Part shown: positions 42,463 to 51,341 of the stretch, piece after piece | How the letters are laid out: every line of letters begins with the position of its first letter | Numbering within the stretch: the first letter of the stretch is position 1 | NCBI RefSeq assembly: GCF_010728925.1 | Contig: NZ_AP022608.1 | Span: 4,340,001-4,404,000, forward strand | Direction: 5' to 3' | DNA from: Mycolicibacterium gadium | Lineage (GTDB): Bacteria > Actinomycetota > Actinomycetes > Mycobacteriales > Mycobacteriaceae | Length of the DNA stretch: 64,000 nt | The notes under the pieces: generated by a model | What the model saw: the letters and a program-made list of their open reading frames with translations, nothing else | Databases searched by the model: none | What the model was told of the DNA's origin: nothing | Position numbers and translations under genes: made by a program

Positions 42463-44043
42463 GTGATAGAACCGCCACGCACGCGCGACAACGAGCGGCG
42501 CCGGCGCGGACTCCGGATTCCGCGTCTCGGGCGTCGCGATCCCGCTCCCTCGGCCGGACAGCGAAGTAGGCGGGAGGGCGGCGTCGACGATCTGCACACC
42601 CGCAAGGTGCTCGACCTGACCGTTCGGCTTGCCGAGGTGATGCTGTCATCGGGCTCGGGCACCGCGGACGTCGTCGTCACCGCGCAGGATGTGGCGGCGG
42701 CGTACCAGCTTCATGACTGTGTGATCGACGTTTTCGTCACCACCATCTTCGCGTCAGCGTTGACCACGGAGAACAGCCCGCCCGTCACCATCGTGCGGTC
42801 GGCGCACGCCCGGTCGACCGATTACTCGCGACTGGCGGAGCTGGACAGGCTGGTCCGACGGATCACCTCCGGTGGCGTCTCGGTCGACCAGGCCCACGAG
42901 GCGATGGACGAATTGACCCGGCGCCCGCACCGATACCCGAGGTGGGTGGCGACCGCAGGATGGGCGGGCTTCGCTCTCGGTATCGCGATGCTCTTCGGTG
43001 GCACATGGCTGACCTGCCTGCTGGCCGCGGTCACATCCGCGGTCATCGATCGGGTGGGCAGGGTGCTGCACCGTGTGGGCACCCCGCTGTTCTTCCAGCA
43101 GGCGGCCGGAGCTTTCATCGCCACCCTTGTCGCCGTGGCGGCCTACCAGTACGCCGACCAGGGGCCGACCGCACTGGTGGCCACTGGAATCGTCATGCTG
43201 CTCGCCGGGCTGACCCTGGTCGGTTCGGTCCAAGACGCCCTCACCGGGTACATGCTGACCGCTGTGGCCCGGCTGGGTGACGTGGTGTTCATGACGGCGG
43301 GCATCGTGGTCGGCATTCTCGCCGGTCTTCAGGTCGCCGCGCTTGCCGATGTCACGATCACGCTCCAAGTCGACGCGACCGAGGCCTTCATCATTCCGCG
43401 CGGACCAGGGTCGATAGCGCTGGCCGTGTCCGGCGCAGCGCTGGCCGGCGCATGCCTGACCGTCGTCAGCTACGCACGGTTGCGTTCCGTGGCGACCGCC
43501 GGCGTGGTCGCCGGCCTCGCCGAGCTGGCACTGATCGGTCTTGCGAGCGGGGGCGTCGGCCAGGTGGTCGCAACGGGTATCGCCGCGGCCGGGGTTGGCC
43601 TACTCGCGACGCTGTCTTCAATTCGGCGGCAGGCGCCAGCTCTGGTCACCGCGACCGCCGGAATCACCCCGATGCTCCCAGGTCTCGCAGTGTTCAGAGC
43701 CGTGTTCTATTTCGTCGTCGATAAGGACTACGGCCAGGGGATTGCTCAAGCGGCGGCCGCGGCCGCCACGGCGCTGGCGATCGGGGCCGGCGTGGTGATG
43801 GGCGAACTGCTGGGCTCTCCGTTGCGCTATCGGGCGGGGCGGCTGGGCAACCTGTTGAGGGTGCGCGGGGCACCCGGTCTACGGCGTGCGGTGGGGCAGG
43901 TGGTCCGGCTGCAGCCGGCCCCGGTCCAGGCATCGGCCGGAGCGGTTACTGAACGAACATGGAGCGTCGCGCTCGAACCGACACCCGCCGACGACGCGGC
44001 GCAGGCCGGTGAAGCGCCTGAGCTCGAAACGCAGGAACGGTAG
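42463..44043 (+). CDS. Threonine/serine exporter (ThrE-type) family protein
   Basis: A 526-residue protein of the ThrE/DUF1212-DUF3815 family. An N-terminal cytoplasmic domain (KVLDLTVRLAEVMLSSGSGT and DVFVTTIFASALT) is followed by ten membrane helices in two five-helix blocks, with the GSVQDALTGYMLTAVARLGD region between them. ThrE of Corynebacterium exports threonine and serine. The GTG at 42463 is the start, with a basic N-terminus. The Pro/Ala-rich tail is disordered. Confidence 0.88.
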   Translation: MIEPPRTRDNERRRRGLRIPRLGRRDPAPSAGQRSRREGGVDDLHTRKVLDLTVRLAEVMLSSGSGTADVVVTAQDVAAAYQLHDCVIDVFVTTIFASALTTENSPPVTIVRSAHARSTDYSRLAELDRLVRRITSGGVSVDQAHEAMDELTRRPHRYPRWVATAGWAGFALGIAMLFGGTWLTCLLAAVTSAVIDRVGRVLHRVGTPLFFQQAAGAFIATLVAVAAYQYADQGPTALVATGIVMLLAGLTLVGSVQDALTGYMLTAVARLGDVVFMTAGIVVGILAGLQVAALADVTITLQVDATEAFIIPRGPGSIALAVSGAALAGACLTVVSYARLRSVATAGVVAGLAELALIGLASGGVGQVVATGIAAAGVGLLATLSSIRRQAPALVTATAGITPMLPGLAVFRAVFYFVVDKDYGQGIAQAAAAAATALAIGAGVVMGELLGSPLRYRAGRLGNLLRVRGAPGLRRAVGQVVRLQPAPVQASAGAVTERTWSVALEPTPADDAAQAGEAPELETQER

Positions 44044-44148
44044 GACGCCGCCAACCGGGTCGCGACGTCTGCTGGGGCAATGACCCGGATAAACCATGAA
44101 GCTTTTGGGTACGGGTGAGCGTCAGCCAAACTTCTCAAGGAGGAATGC

Positions 44149-45525
44149 GTGAGCTCTGGTGAAGCTCAATCGCCCACTGCCGAGCAAGAAACATCACCCT
44201 CCGTGACCCGAAAGGCGATCGCGGCCTCCGCTATCGGTAATGCCACCGAGTGGTTCGACTACGGCATCTACGCGTACGGGGTCACCTATATCTCGGCCGC
44301 GATTTTCCCCGGTGACACCGGTCAGGCCACCTTGCTGGCGTTGATGACTTTCGCTGTCTCGTTCCTGGTTCGACCGCTCGGCGGATTCGTCTGGGGCCCG
44401 CTGGGAGATCGACTCGGCCGCAAGCAGGTGCTGGCCATTACGATCCTGCTGATGGCCGGTGCGACCTTCTGCGTCGGGTTGGTTCCGACCTACGCCGCAA
44501 TCGGTCTGTGGGCACCGTTCCTGCTGGTACTCCTGCGAATGATCCAGGGCTTCTCCACCGGCGGTGAGTACGGCGGCGCAGCGACGTTCATGGCGGAATA
44601 CGCTCCGAGCCGCCGACGCGGAATGTTGGGCAGCTTCCTGGAATTCGGCACGCTGGCCGGGTTCTCATGTGGCGCCCTGCTGATGTTGGGATGCTCGCTC
44701 GCCCTCGGCGACGACCAGATGCAGGCCTGGGGTTGGCGATTGCCATTCCTGGTGGCGGCACCGCTCGGCTTGATCGGTGTCTACTTGCGGTCACGACTGG
44801 AGGACACGCCGGTATTCCGGGAACTCGAGCAAGAGGGGAAGACGGAAGGGCAGACCACAACGCAGTTTCGTGATCTGATCGTCGGATACTGGCGGCCCAT
44901 TCTGCAGTTGGGCGGCATGGTCGTCGCCCTCAACGTGGTGAATTACACCCTGCTCACCTACATGCCGACCTATCTGGAGACACAAATCGGGCTGTCGTCC
45001 GACCAGTCGCTGCTGGTACCGATCATCGGCATGCTCTCGATGATGGTCTTTGTCCCGTTTGTCGGATTGCTGTCCGACCGAGTGGGACGAAAGCCGGTGT
45101 GGTGGGCTTCGTTGATCGGACTCTTCGTCGCCGGCATCCCGATGTTCCTTCTCATGGGCACAAATCTGGCGGGCGCCATCATCGGATTCGCAGTACTGGG
45201 GTTGCTCTACGTGCCGCAGTTGGCCACGATCTCGGCGACCTTCCCGGCGATGTTCCCCACCCATGTGCGCTATGCCGGTTTCGCCATCGCCTACAACGTG
45301 TCGACCTCGATCTTCGGCGGTACCGCTCCCGCTGTGAACGAATGGTTGACCAACGCGACCGGCGACGCGCTGTTCCCGGCGTACTACATGATGGCGGCGT
45401 GCGTGATCGGCGCTCTTGCCCTGTCCAGGATCCCCGAGACGACGCGTTGTCCGCTCAACGGCACCGAGACCCCCGGCACCGAAGATGCACCCCCTCCGGT
45501 CGCCTTCGAAAAGACACCCGCCTGA
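44149..45525 (+). CDS. ProP-like MFS transporter (metabolite:H+ symporter family)
   Basis: A 458-residue, twelve-helix MHS-family major facilitator resembling the proline/glycine-betaine transporter ProP. The early NATEWFDYGIYAYGVTYI, LGGFVWGPLGDRLGRKQVLA and RMIQGFSTGGEYGGAATFMA are diagnostic. AAGGAGGA precedes the GTG start. Its TGA stop sits in the first copy of a tandem repeat that also copies the end of the convergent enoyl-CoA hydratase. It probably imports an osmolyte or organic acid. Confidence 0.9.
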   Translation: MSSGEAQSPTAEQETSPSVTRKAIAASAIGNATEWFDYGIYAYGVTYISAAIFPGDTGQATLLALMTFAVSFLVRPLGGFVWGPLGDRLGRKQVLAITILLMAGATFCVGLVPTYAAIGLWAPFLLVLLRMIQGFSTGGEYGGAATFMAEYAPSRRRGMLGSFLEFGTLAGFSCGALLMLGCSLALGDDQMQAWGWRLPFLVAAPLGLIGVYLRSRLEDTPVFRELEQEGKTEGQTTTQFRDLIVGYWRPILQLGGMVVALNVVNYTLLTYMPTYLETQIGLSSDQSLLVPIIGMLSMMVFVPFVGLLSDRVGRKPVWWASLIGLFVAGIPMFLLMGTNLAGAIIGFAVLGLLYVPQLATISATFPAMFPTHVRYAGFAIAYNVSTSIFGGTAPAVNEWLTNATGDALFPAYYMMAACVIGALALSRIPETTRCPLNGTETPGTEDAPPPVAFEKTPA

Positions 45526-45572
45526 TCAGCGGCCCCGCCACTGTGGTCTGATCAGCGGCCCCGCCACTGTGG
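45522..45572. repeat. Tandem repeat of a 25-bp unit at a convergent gene junction
   Basis: A 25-bp unit occurs at 45522-45546 and 45548-45572, period 26. It begins CTGATCAGCGGCCCC and encodes, on the minus strand, the last codons of the enoyl-CoA hydratase (QWRGR and stop). The outer copy contains the MFS stop, and the inner copy contains the hydratase stop. Confidence 0.85.
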
Positions 45573-46325
45573 CGCACGCTTCTGCTGCCACGCCCGAATG
45601 CCCTCGGCGACATCCTCGGTCGCGGCGGCGACCTTGCGCATCGTCTCGCCGAAGCGGACCGACTCGATCCACCCCATGTTCGCGGTGCGCCACGCCACCT
45701 CCTTGGTCGCGCGCTGCGCCAGCGGCGCGGCCCTCGTCAGGGTCTGCGCCCAGGCACGTGCCTGCGCCTGCAACTCTTCGGGCTCGACCAGCTTCCACAC
45801 CAGGCCGACCTCTTTGGCACGTTCGGCCGACATCGGCGCACCGGTCAACAACAGCTCCATGGCATCGGCCCAGCGCAGCCGCTCGGGCAGGCGGATCGCA
45901 CCGACGATGGTAGGCGTCCCCAGCGTCACCTCGGGGAAAGAGAAGGTGGCTGTCGTGGAGGCGATAACGAAGTCGCAGAACAGAATTCCGGTCACCCCGT
46001 AACCGACGCACGGACCGTTCACGGCCGCGATGGTCGGCTTGAACAGTTCCATCCCGCTCTCGAACGAGTTGATCGTCGGCTTCTCCCAGAACGTGCCGCC
46101 GAAGGTGCCCACCGATCCCTCGCCGTCCTTGAGGTCACCGCCGGCGCAGAACACGTTGCCGTTGGCGGTGAGGATGCCCACCCACGCGTCCTCGTCATCG
46201 CGGAACCGGTCCCAGGCGGCGTTCAGGTGTTGGCGCAGCGCGCCGTTGATGGCGTTGCGTGCCTCCGGGCGGTTGAGCGTGATCGTGGCGATGTGATCGT
46301 CCAACTCGTAGGTGACGAGGCTCAT
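45552..46325 (-). CDS. Enoyl-CoA hydratase/isomerase family protein
   Basis: A 257-residue crotonase-fold protein beginning MSLVTYELDDHIATITLNRP. FCAGGDLKDGEGS and FKPTIAAVNGPCVGYGVTGI hold the oxyanion-hole glycines, and CDFVIASTTATFSFPEVTLG the later motif. The usual catalytic glutamates are not clear, so hydratase or isomerase activity is assumed from the family. TATCGT lies six bases before ATG 46325 on the minus strand, back-to-back with the amidase promoter: both messages look leaderless. Confidence 0.88.
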   Translation of the reverse strand: MSLVTYELDDHIATITLNRPEARNAINGALRQHLNAAWDRFRDDEDAWVGILTANGNVFCAGGDLKDGEGSVGTFGGTFWEKPTINSFESGMELFKPTIAAVNGPCVGYGVTGILFCDFVIASTTATFSFPEVTLGTPTIVGAIRLPERLRWADAMELLLTGAPMSAERAKEVGLVWKLVEPEELQAQARAWAQTLTRAAPLAQRATKEVAWRTANMGWIESVRFGETMRKVAAATEDVAEGIRAWQQKRAPQWRGR

Positions 46326-46331
46326 GGCTGC

Positions 46332-46354
46332 ACGATATCCACGCGACATACGGT
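46332..46354. promoter_or_regulatory. Back-to-back leaderless promoters (-10 elements)
   Basis: On the minus strand TATCGT (46332-46337) is six bases before the hydratase ATG. On the plus strand TACGGT (46349-46354) is six bases before the amidase GTG. The two -10 boxes are 11 bp apart, so RNA polymerases must compete. Confidence 0.6.
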
Positions 46355-46360
46355 CAGAGA

Positions 46361-47830
46361 GTGAACTTCGAGGAGTACCGGACGTATGACGCCACCGGGC
46401 TGGCGAAACTGGTCGCCGACAAGCAGGTGTCCGCGGCCGAACTGCTGACGCTGGCGCGGGAGCGGGCCGTCGCAGTGAACCCGCGGATCAACGCGATCGT
46501 GCGCGACGTGCCCGCTGCGCCGACCGCGGATCTCACCGGACCGTTCGCCGGCGTCCCGTTTCTGATCAAGGACCTCGGGCAGGACTACGCCGGTCTGCCG
46601 ACCTCGGCTGGTTCCCGCGCGCTGATGTCGCTGCCCGCCGCCGAGCACGCCACCGTCGTCCAACGCTGGATCGACGCCGGCCTGGTCATCTTCGGTAAGA
46701 CCAACACCCCCGAGTTCGGCGCGAAGGGGATCACCGAGCCGATCGCGTGGGGGCCCACCAACAATCCGTGGGATCTGCAGCGCTCGCCGGGTGGCTCGTC
46801 GGGCGGGGCGGCGGCCGCGGTGTCGGCGGGCATCGTCCCGTGTGCCGGTGCGAGCGACGGCGGCGGATCGATTCGGATCCCGGCCGCATGCTGCGGGCTC
46901 GTCGGATTGAAGCCGGGCCGAGGGCTGACGCCCGCGGGTCCGGCGACGGGCGAGGCCATGCACGGCGCCGCGGTGCAGGGCGTCGTCTCGCGCACCGTGC
47001 GCGACACCGCCGCAATGCTCGACGTGATCGTCGGCGGCGAACCGGGCGGACCATTCGTGCCCGGATTGCCGGAATCGCCCCTTGCGTCGAACGTCGGCGC
47101 GGAGCCTCCGAGGCTGCGCATCGGTGTGCGGGTGCCCTGCGCCATCACGCCGGCACCGCATCCCGAGGCCTACGCGGCCGTCGAGGCCACCGTCGCCGCG
47201 CTGACCGCGCTGGGCCACCACGTCGAGGAGCTGCCGAAGGCACCGTTCGACGACGCCGCGCTCGCCAGGGAGTTCCTGCTCGCGTGGTTCGTCAACACCG
47301 CATGGGAACTCGCCGAGGCCAAACGCGTGACAGGTGCGGGCGACGAGTCGTTCGAGCGCGACACCCTGGTCCTGGCGGCGATCGGCCGTGCGACCAGCAG
47401 CGTGGACTATCTCGACGCGGTCCAGAAGCGCCACGAACACACCCGACGCCTGAGCACCTTCTTCGAGTCATACGACCTCTTGATGACGCCCTCGCTGGCG
47501 ACCCCGCCCCCGAAGACCGGCGAATTCGACCTCCCGGTTGTGCTGCAGAGGGGTGCCGACCTGCTGCTCAAGACGCGCACCGCGAGCATGCTGCGGTTCA
47601 CCAACATCGTCGACGACATGGTGGACAAGAATCTGGGCTGGGTGCCGTACACGCAGCTGGCGAATATCACCGGGCGACCCGCGATCTCGCTGCCGCTGCA
47701 CTGGACCGCGGCCGGTCTGCCGCTGGGTGTTCAGTTCGTCGCCCCGCTGGCGGGTGAGGCGCTGCTCATCCGGTTGGCGAGCCAACTCGAGCAGGCGCTG
47801 CCGTGGGCGCAGCGCATCGCGCCGGTTTAG
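46361..47830 (+). CDS. Amidase (amidase signature family)
   Basis: A 489-residue amidase-signature enzyme. The Ser-cisSer-Lys triad is visible: Lys70 in VPFLIKDLG, the GGSSGG motif at about 144-149 supplying the cis-serine, and the nucleophile Ser170 in GGGSIRIPA. It hydrolyses carboxamides, possibly aryl or acyl amides. GTG 46361 is the start (VNFEEYRTYDATGLAKLVAD). It diverges from the enoyl-CoA hydratase with only 35 bp between starts. Confidence 0.92.
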   Translation: MNFEEYRTYDATGLAKLVADKQVSAAELLTLARERAVAVNPRINAIVRDVPAAPTADLTGPFAGVPFLIKDLGQDYAGLPTSAGSRALMSLPAAEHATVVQRWIDAGLVIFGKTNTPEFGAKGITEPIAWGPTNNPWDLQRSPGGSSGGAAAAVSAGIVPCAGASDGGGSIRIPAACCGLVGLKPGRGLTPAGPATGEAMHGAAVQGVVSRTVRDTAAMLDVIVGGEPGGPFVPGLPESPLASNVGAEPPRLRIGVRVPCAITPAPHPEAYAAVEATVAALTALGHHVEELPKAPFDDAALAREFLLAWFVNTAWELAEAKRVTGAGDESFERDTLVLAAIGRATSSVDYLDAVQKRHEHTRRLSTFFESYDLLMTPSLATPPPKTGEFDLPVVLQRGADLLLKTRTASMLRFTNIVDDMVDKNLGWVPYTQLANITGRPAISLPLHWTAAGLPLGVQFVAPLAGEALLIRLASQLEQALPWAQRIAPV

Positions 47831-47883
47831 TGGCCTGCGCCACGCCGGGTTTCAGCGACGTCGCGCCTGGAAACGGAATCACC

Positions 47884-48429
47884 ATGCATCTGCTTCCGCT
47901 TGTGCTGCTCAGCGCCGCGGCGTTGACGGCGTGCTCGGCCTTCGCCAACCAAGCCGCGACCGAGTCCTCGACGGCCGGCTTGACGCCGAGCACGGTGGCC
48001 GCACCTCGCACCGAGGCGACCGGTACGCCGACGCCGATCCCGTCGACGGATCGGATACCGCCCATCGGCGATGTCTCGCTGGAGATCGACGACCGCGGCG
48101 ACGTCGGCCAGATCATCGTCGACGGCTCGGGCCGCACTGTCTACGTATTCACCGCTGACGGACCGAACGACCCGACGTGCTACGACGTGTGTGCCGACAC
48201 CTGGCTGCCCATCTTGGCCAAGGGCGACCCGACGGGCGGTATCGGCATCGACGTCGCCGCGGCTTCGACCACGCCGCGTCGTGACGGCACCAATCAGGTG
48301 ACGTACAAGGGCCAGCCGCTGTACCGCTATGCAGGGGACAAGGATGACCGCGATGCCGGCGGGCAGGGACTGGACCTGTTCGGCGGCGAATGGCATGTGC
48401 TGACCAAGGACGGGAAGCGGTTGGCGTAG
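47884..48429 (+). CDS. Lipoprotein with Lipoprotein_15-like domain
   Basis: A 181-residue lipoprotein. The signal peptide MHLLPLVLLSAAALTAC ends in lipobox LTAC. The mature chain has the PF03640-type repeats VYVFTADGPNDPTCYDVCAD TWLP and LYRYAGDKDDRDAGGQGLDL FGGEWHVL, with the paired cysteines and Y-x-(F/Y)-xxD pattern of that domain. It has no known function, though members sit near redox proteins. It follows the amidase by about 50 nt. Confidence 0.85.
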   Translation: MHLLPLVLLSAAALTACSAFANQAATESSTAGLTPSTVAAPRTEATGTPTPIPSTDRIPPIGDVSLEIDDRGDVGQIIVDGSGRTVYVFTADGPNDPTCYDVCADTWLPILAKGDPTGGIGIDVAAASTTPRRDGTNQVTYKGQPLYRYAGDKDDRDAGGQGLDLFGGEWHVLTKDGKRLA

Positions 48430-48430
48430 G

Positions 48431-48856
48431 TCAGTACGTGTAGCGGCGGACCCGTTCCGGGTGGATCACGAACCGAACTTGATCCTCGGCCAGGATCTCA
48501 GCGAGGTCCTTCGCCCGCACGGGGTCGTCGAGATCCCAGTAGCGTTCGGCCAGCCGGGCGGCCAGCTCGTGTCCTCCGTCGGTTTCCACGGTGGCGCGGC
48601 CGGCGACAGACACCCATCGCTCGCGTTCACCAACGGGCGCGGCAACGACGATCGAGGCGCGTGGGTCGTCACGCACCCGCCGCACCTTCAAAGTGTCTGG
48701 CCCCGTGAACAATTGGATTGTTCCCTCGGCGGTGACCTCGAACCACACCGGTCGGGGCTGCGGCGGAACCGGGCCCTTGGCGACGGACAGAAAGCCGTGC
48801 AGCGGACGCCGCAGAAACTCGAGGTCCTCGGCGCTCAGCGACGCGTCAGCACTCAT
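48431..48856 (-). CDS. PPOX-class F420-dependent oxidoreductase-like protein
   Basis: A 141-residue split-barrel protein of the pyridoxamine-5'-phosphate-oxidase/F420 family. LHGFLSVAKGPVPPQPRPVW, LKVRRVRDDPRASIVVAAPV and the W-V-S-V-A-G-R-A strand with ERYWDLDDP fit the class. It likely binds F420 or a flavin. Its start overlaps the stop of the tiny acidic gene upstream (ATGA), so they are coupled. Confidence 0.85.
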   Translation of the reverse strand: MSADASLSAEDLEFLRRPLHGFLSVAKGPVPPQPRPVWFEVTAEGTIQLFTGPDTLKVRRVRDDPRASIVVAAPVGERERWVSVAGRATVETDGGHELAARLAERYWDLDDPVRAKDLAEILAEDQVRFVIHPERVRRYTY

Positions 48857-48969
48857 TCCTGCGTGGACTCGTCGTCCTCGTCAGCCTCCGTCGGCAGCGC
48901 CACCGCGCCCGGGGTGGCGGGCGTGGTGAGGACTTCGTCGGTTTCGTTCTCAGGCTCCGGAGATGTCAT
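48853..48969 (-). CDS. Tiny acidic protein coupled to the PPOX gene
   Basis: A 38-residue frame from ATG 48969 encodes MTSPEPENETDEVLTTPATP and a tail of Asp/Glu (TEADEDDESTQE). It is highly acidic and disordered, with high third-position GC, and its TGA overlaps the PPOX ATG. The overlap suggests a real leader gene rather than chance. It is too short for family assignment. The divergent thioesterase gene starts 56 bp away. Confidence 0.5.
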   Translation of the reverse strand: MTSPEPENETDEVLTTPATPGAVALPTEADEDDESTQE

Positions 48970-49024
48970 GAGGGACCCTTACCCGCGATCCGACCGGTGA
49001 AAACGGCTGCGGCATGATGCGCAG

Positions 49025-49876
49025 GTGACATACAGCCCGCCGACCCTGGCCGACGTGGTGGCCACCCTTGAAGTCGAACGGGTCGATGAACACCACTTCC
49101 TCGCGACACAGCTCGACAATCCGGCTCACCACATCGTCGGTGGACACATAGCGGGTCAGGCGCTCATGGCGGCGAGCCTTACCGCTCCCGGCCGAACCCC
49201 GCACAGCGTGCACGTCTACTACATCCGGGCCGGCGACGCGCGTGCGCCCGTCGACATCCACGTCGATGTGGCGCGTGACGGCGGCGCGCTGTCGACCCGC
49301 CAGATCACGGCCCGTCAGAACGGACAGATCCTGCTGGAAGCGCTCGCGTCGTTCAGCGAGCCCATCGAGTCAGTCGACTATCACCAGCCGATGCCCGGCG
49401 TCGTCGACCCTGAATCGCTGCCACCCATCCAGGAGCAGCTGGCGGACTACGCCGACGAGCTGGGCGGCCATTGGGTCCGGCCGCAACCGTTCGATCTGCG
49501 CTACGTCGACGCCCCACCACGGCTGGCGATCGAGTTGCCCGAGCTGCCACCGCGTATGCGAATGTGGTGGCGGCCCAACGGTTCTGTGTCCGCCGATCCG
49601 GTGCTGGGCAGCTGTCTGTTGACGTACCTGTCGGGTACCACGATGGTCGAGGTGGCGCTTACCCGGCGGCGCCAGACACCACTGAGTGCCTTCAACGCGC
49701 TCATCGACCATGCGCTGTGGTTTCACCGGCCGGTCGACCTGTCGGATTGGGTGCTGTCCGACCAGTTTTCGCCGAGCGGTGTCGCGGGCCGTGGACTATC
49801 GACGTCGACGATGTACAACCGCTCAGGGCAACTGGTCTGCATCGCGACCCAGGAGCTGTACTTCGGCAGGACATGA
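49025..49876 (+). CDS. Acyl-CoA thioesterase II (TesB family)
   Basis: A 283-residue double-hotdog thioesterase. LDNPAHHIVGGHIAGQALMA and PHSVHVYYIRAGDARAPVDI in the first hotdog and VSADPVLGSCLLTYLSGTTM, LDHALWFH-type helix and DWVLSDQFSPSGVAGRGLST in the second match TesB. It hydrolyses acyl-CoA to free fatty acid and CoA. The start is GTG 49025, preceded at six bases by CATGAT, a weak leaderless -10. Confidence 0.9.
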   Translation: MTYSPPTLADVVATLEVERVDEHHFLATQLDNPAHHIVGGHIAGQALMAASLTAPGRTPHSVHVYYIRAGDARAPVDIHVDVARDGGALSTRQITARQNGQILLEALASFSEPIESVDYHQPMPGVVDPESLPPIQEQLADYADELGGHWVRPQPFDLRYVDAPPRLAIELPELPPRMRMWWRPNGSVSADPVLGSCLLTYLSGTTMVEVALTRRRQTPLSAFNALIDHALWFHRPVDLSDWVLSDQFSPSGVAGRGLSTSTMYNRSGQLVCIATQELYFGRT

Positions 49877-49930
49877 CCCGCGATCAGCAAGCACGTAGGC
49901 TAGTACGGTGTCTGACCCGATCGAACCCTG

Positions 49931-50272
49931 ATGCTGGCCAACCTGCTCGCGGTGTTCAACGAACGCGACGAGAAAGCGCGGCGGCCCGCGATCGAGCGCA
50001 CCTACGCACCCGACGTCCGATGGACCGACGCCGAGGGAGTGTCCACCGGACATGACGCCCTGGAAGCGAAATGCGTTGCGCTACAGAACCAATTGGGAGA
50101 CCAACAGTTCGCGGCGGCCGGTCCGGTGCACGTGCTGCCCGACTTCGGATACCTGGCCTGGAACCTCGTCGACCCGACCACTGGACAAACCGGCATGTCC
50201 GGCTTCGATGCCGCCGTGATCAAGGACGGCAGGATCGCCGAGCTCTACACGGTGCTGATTCCGCCGTCCTAG
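49931..50272 (+). CDS. NTF2/SnoaL-like protein
   Basis: A 113-residue SnoaL-like fold (LLAVFNERDEKARRPAIERT then YAPDVRWTDAEGVSTGHDAL, and VIKDGRIAELYTVLIP). The role is unknown. A seven-codon frame (GTG at 49908) stops inside TGATG at the start of this gene, which might couple translation. It lies 55 nt after the thioesterase. Confidence 0.75.
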   Translation: MLANLLAVFNERDEKARRPAIERTYAPDVRWTDAEGVSTGHDALEAKCVALQNQLGDQQFAAAGPVHVLPDFGYLAWNLVDPTTGQTGMSGFDAAVIKDGRIAELYTVLIPPS

Positions 50273-50335
50273 CAAGCATGAGTTGGCGGTGGCTGGGTAC
50301 ACCTACCGGGACTTGTCTCGATACGGAAGGTACCT

Positions 50336-51337
50336 ATGACCGCGTCACCACCGCGGCTTGACCAGCGCGATCTCGCCGACGCCGAACGCGTCGTCGCGGC
50401 GGTGTCCTCGGCCTTCTCGGCCAAGGTGGTCGGCCAGCACGACCTGCGGGAGTCGTTGCTGATCACCCTGCTGGCCGGCGGGCACCTGTTGATCGAGAGC
50501 GTGCCCGGCCTGGCCAAGACCACGGCCGCCCGCGTCATCGCCGAGTCGATCCAGGCTGGGTTCCGGCGCATCCAGTGCACGCCCGACCTATTGCCCAGCG
50601 ACATCATCGGCACCCAGATCTACGAGGCGGCCACCAACTCCTTCGCCACCCAACTGGGGCCCGTGCACGCCAACATCGTCCTGCTCGACGAGATCAACCG
50701 ATCCAGCGCAAAGACCCAGAGCGCGATGCTCGAGGCGATGGAAGAACGCCAGACCACCATCGCCGGTGTGGAATACCCGATCCCCGAACCGTTTCTGGTG
50801 ATCGCCACCCAGAACCCGGTCGAGCAGGAAGGCACCTATCCGCTCTCGGAGGCGCAGACCGACCGATTCATGTTGAAGGAACTCGTCCGGTATCCCTCCG
50901 TCGACGACGAGGTCGAGGTCGTGTTGCGGATGGACGCCGGCCTGTACGAGAAGAACTACCGAACGCCTCCGGTCGTCGGGATCGACGACATCCGGCGGGT
51001 GCAGGCCCTCGTGGGTACCGTGTACATGGACCGCGAACTGATCGCCTACGCCAGCCGGCTCGTGAGCGTGACGCGGGAGCCGGAGCAGTATCTGCCGGCG
51101 AACATCGCCCGGTTGATCGAATACGGAGCGAGCCCGAGAGCGACGATCGCGTTCTGCCGTACCGCCCGCGCCCTCGCCGTGGTCCGCGGCCGCAACCACG
51201 TCGTGCCCGATGACGTCGCCGCGCTGGCACACCGCGTCCTGCGCCACCGCCTGATCCTCGGTTTCGAGGCGGCCAGCCTGCAGATCACACCCGACGTAGT
51301 GGTCGACGCGGTGCTGGCAGCGGTGCGGGTGCCGTGA
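50336..51337 (+). CDS. MoxR-family AAA+ ATPase
   Basis: A 333-residue MoxR ATPase, first gene of a six-gene cluster. The Walker A is in IESVPGLAKTTAARVIA, the Walker B in NIVLLDEINR, and sensor 1 in FLVIATQNPVEQEGTYPLSE. The C-terminal lid follows (SPRATIAFCRTARALAVVRG). MoxR proteins act as chaperones that mature VWA-domain and other complexes. DUF58, two VWA-like proteins and a TPR-like protein follow with almost no gaps. Confidence 0.93.
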   Translation: MTASPPRLDQRDLADAERVVAAVSSAFSAKVVGQHDLRESLLITLLAGGHLLIESVPGLAKTTAARVIAESIQAGFRRIQCTPDLLPSDIIGTQIYEAATNSFATQLGPVHANIVLLDEINRSSAKTQSAMLEAMEERQTTIAGVEYPIPEPFLVIATQNPVEQEGTYPLSEAQTDRFMLKELVRYPSVDDEVEVVLRMDAGLYEKNYRTPPVVGIDDIRRVQALVGTVYMDRELIAYASRLVSVTREPEQYLPANIARLIEYGASPRATIAFCRTARALAVVRGRNHVVPDDVAALAHRVLRHRLILGFEAASLQITPDVVVDAVLAAVRVP

Positions 51338-51341
51338 GGTC

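Noticed and set aside
49908..49931. Seven-codon upstream frame before the NTF2-like gene
   Set aside because: Could couple translation through TGATG, but it is too short to support as a gene; mentioned only in the neighbour's entry.
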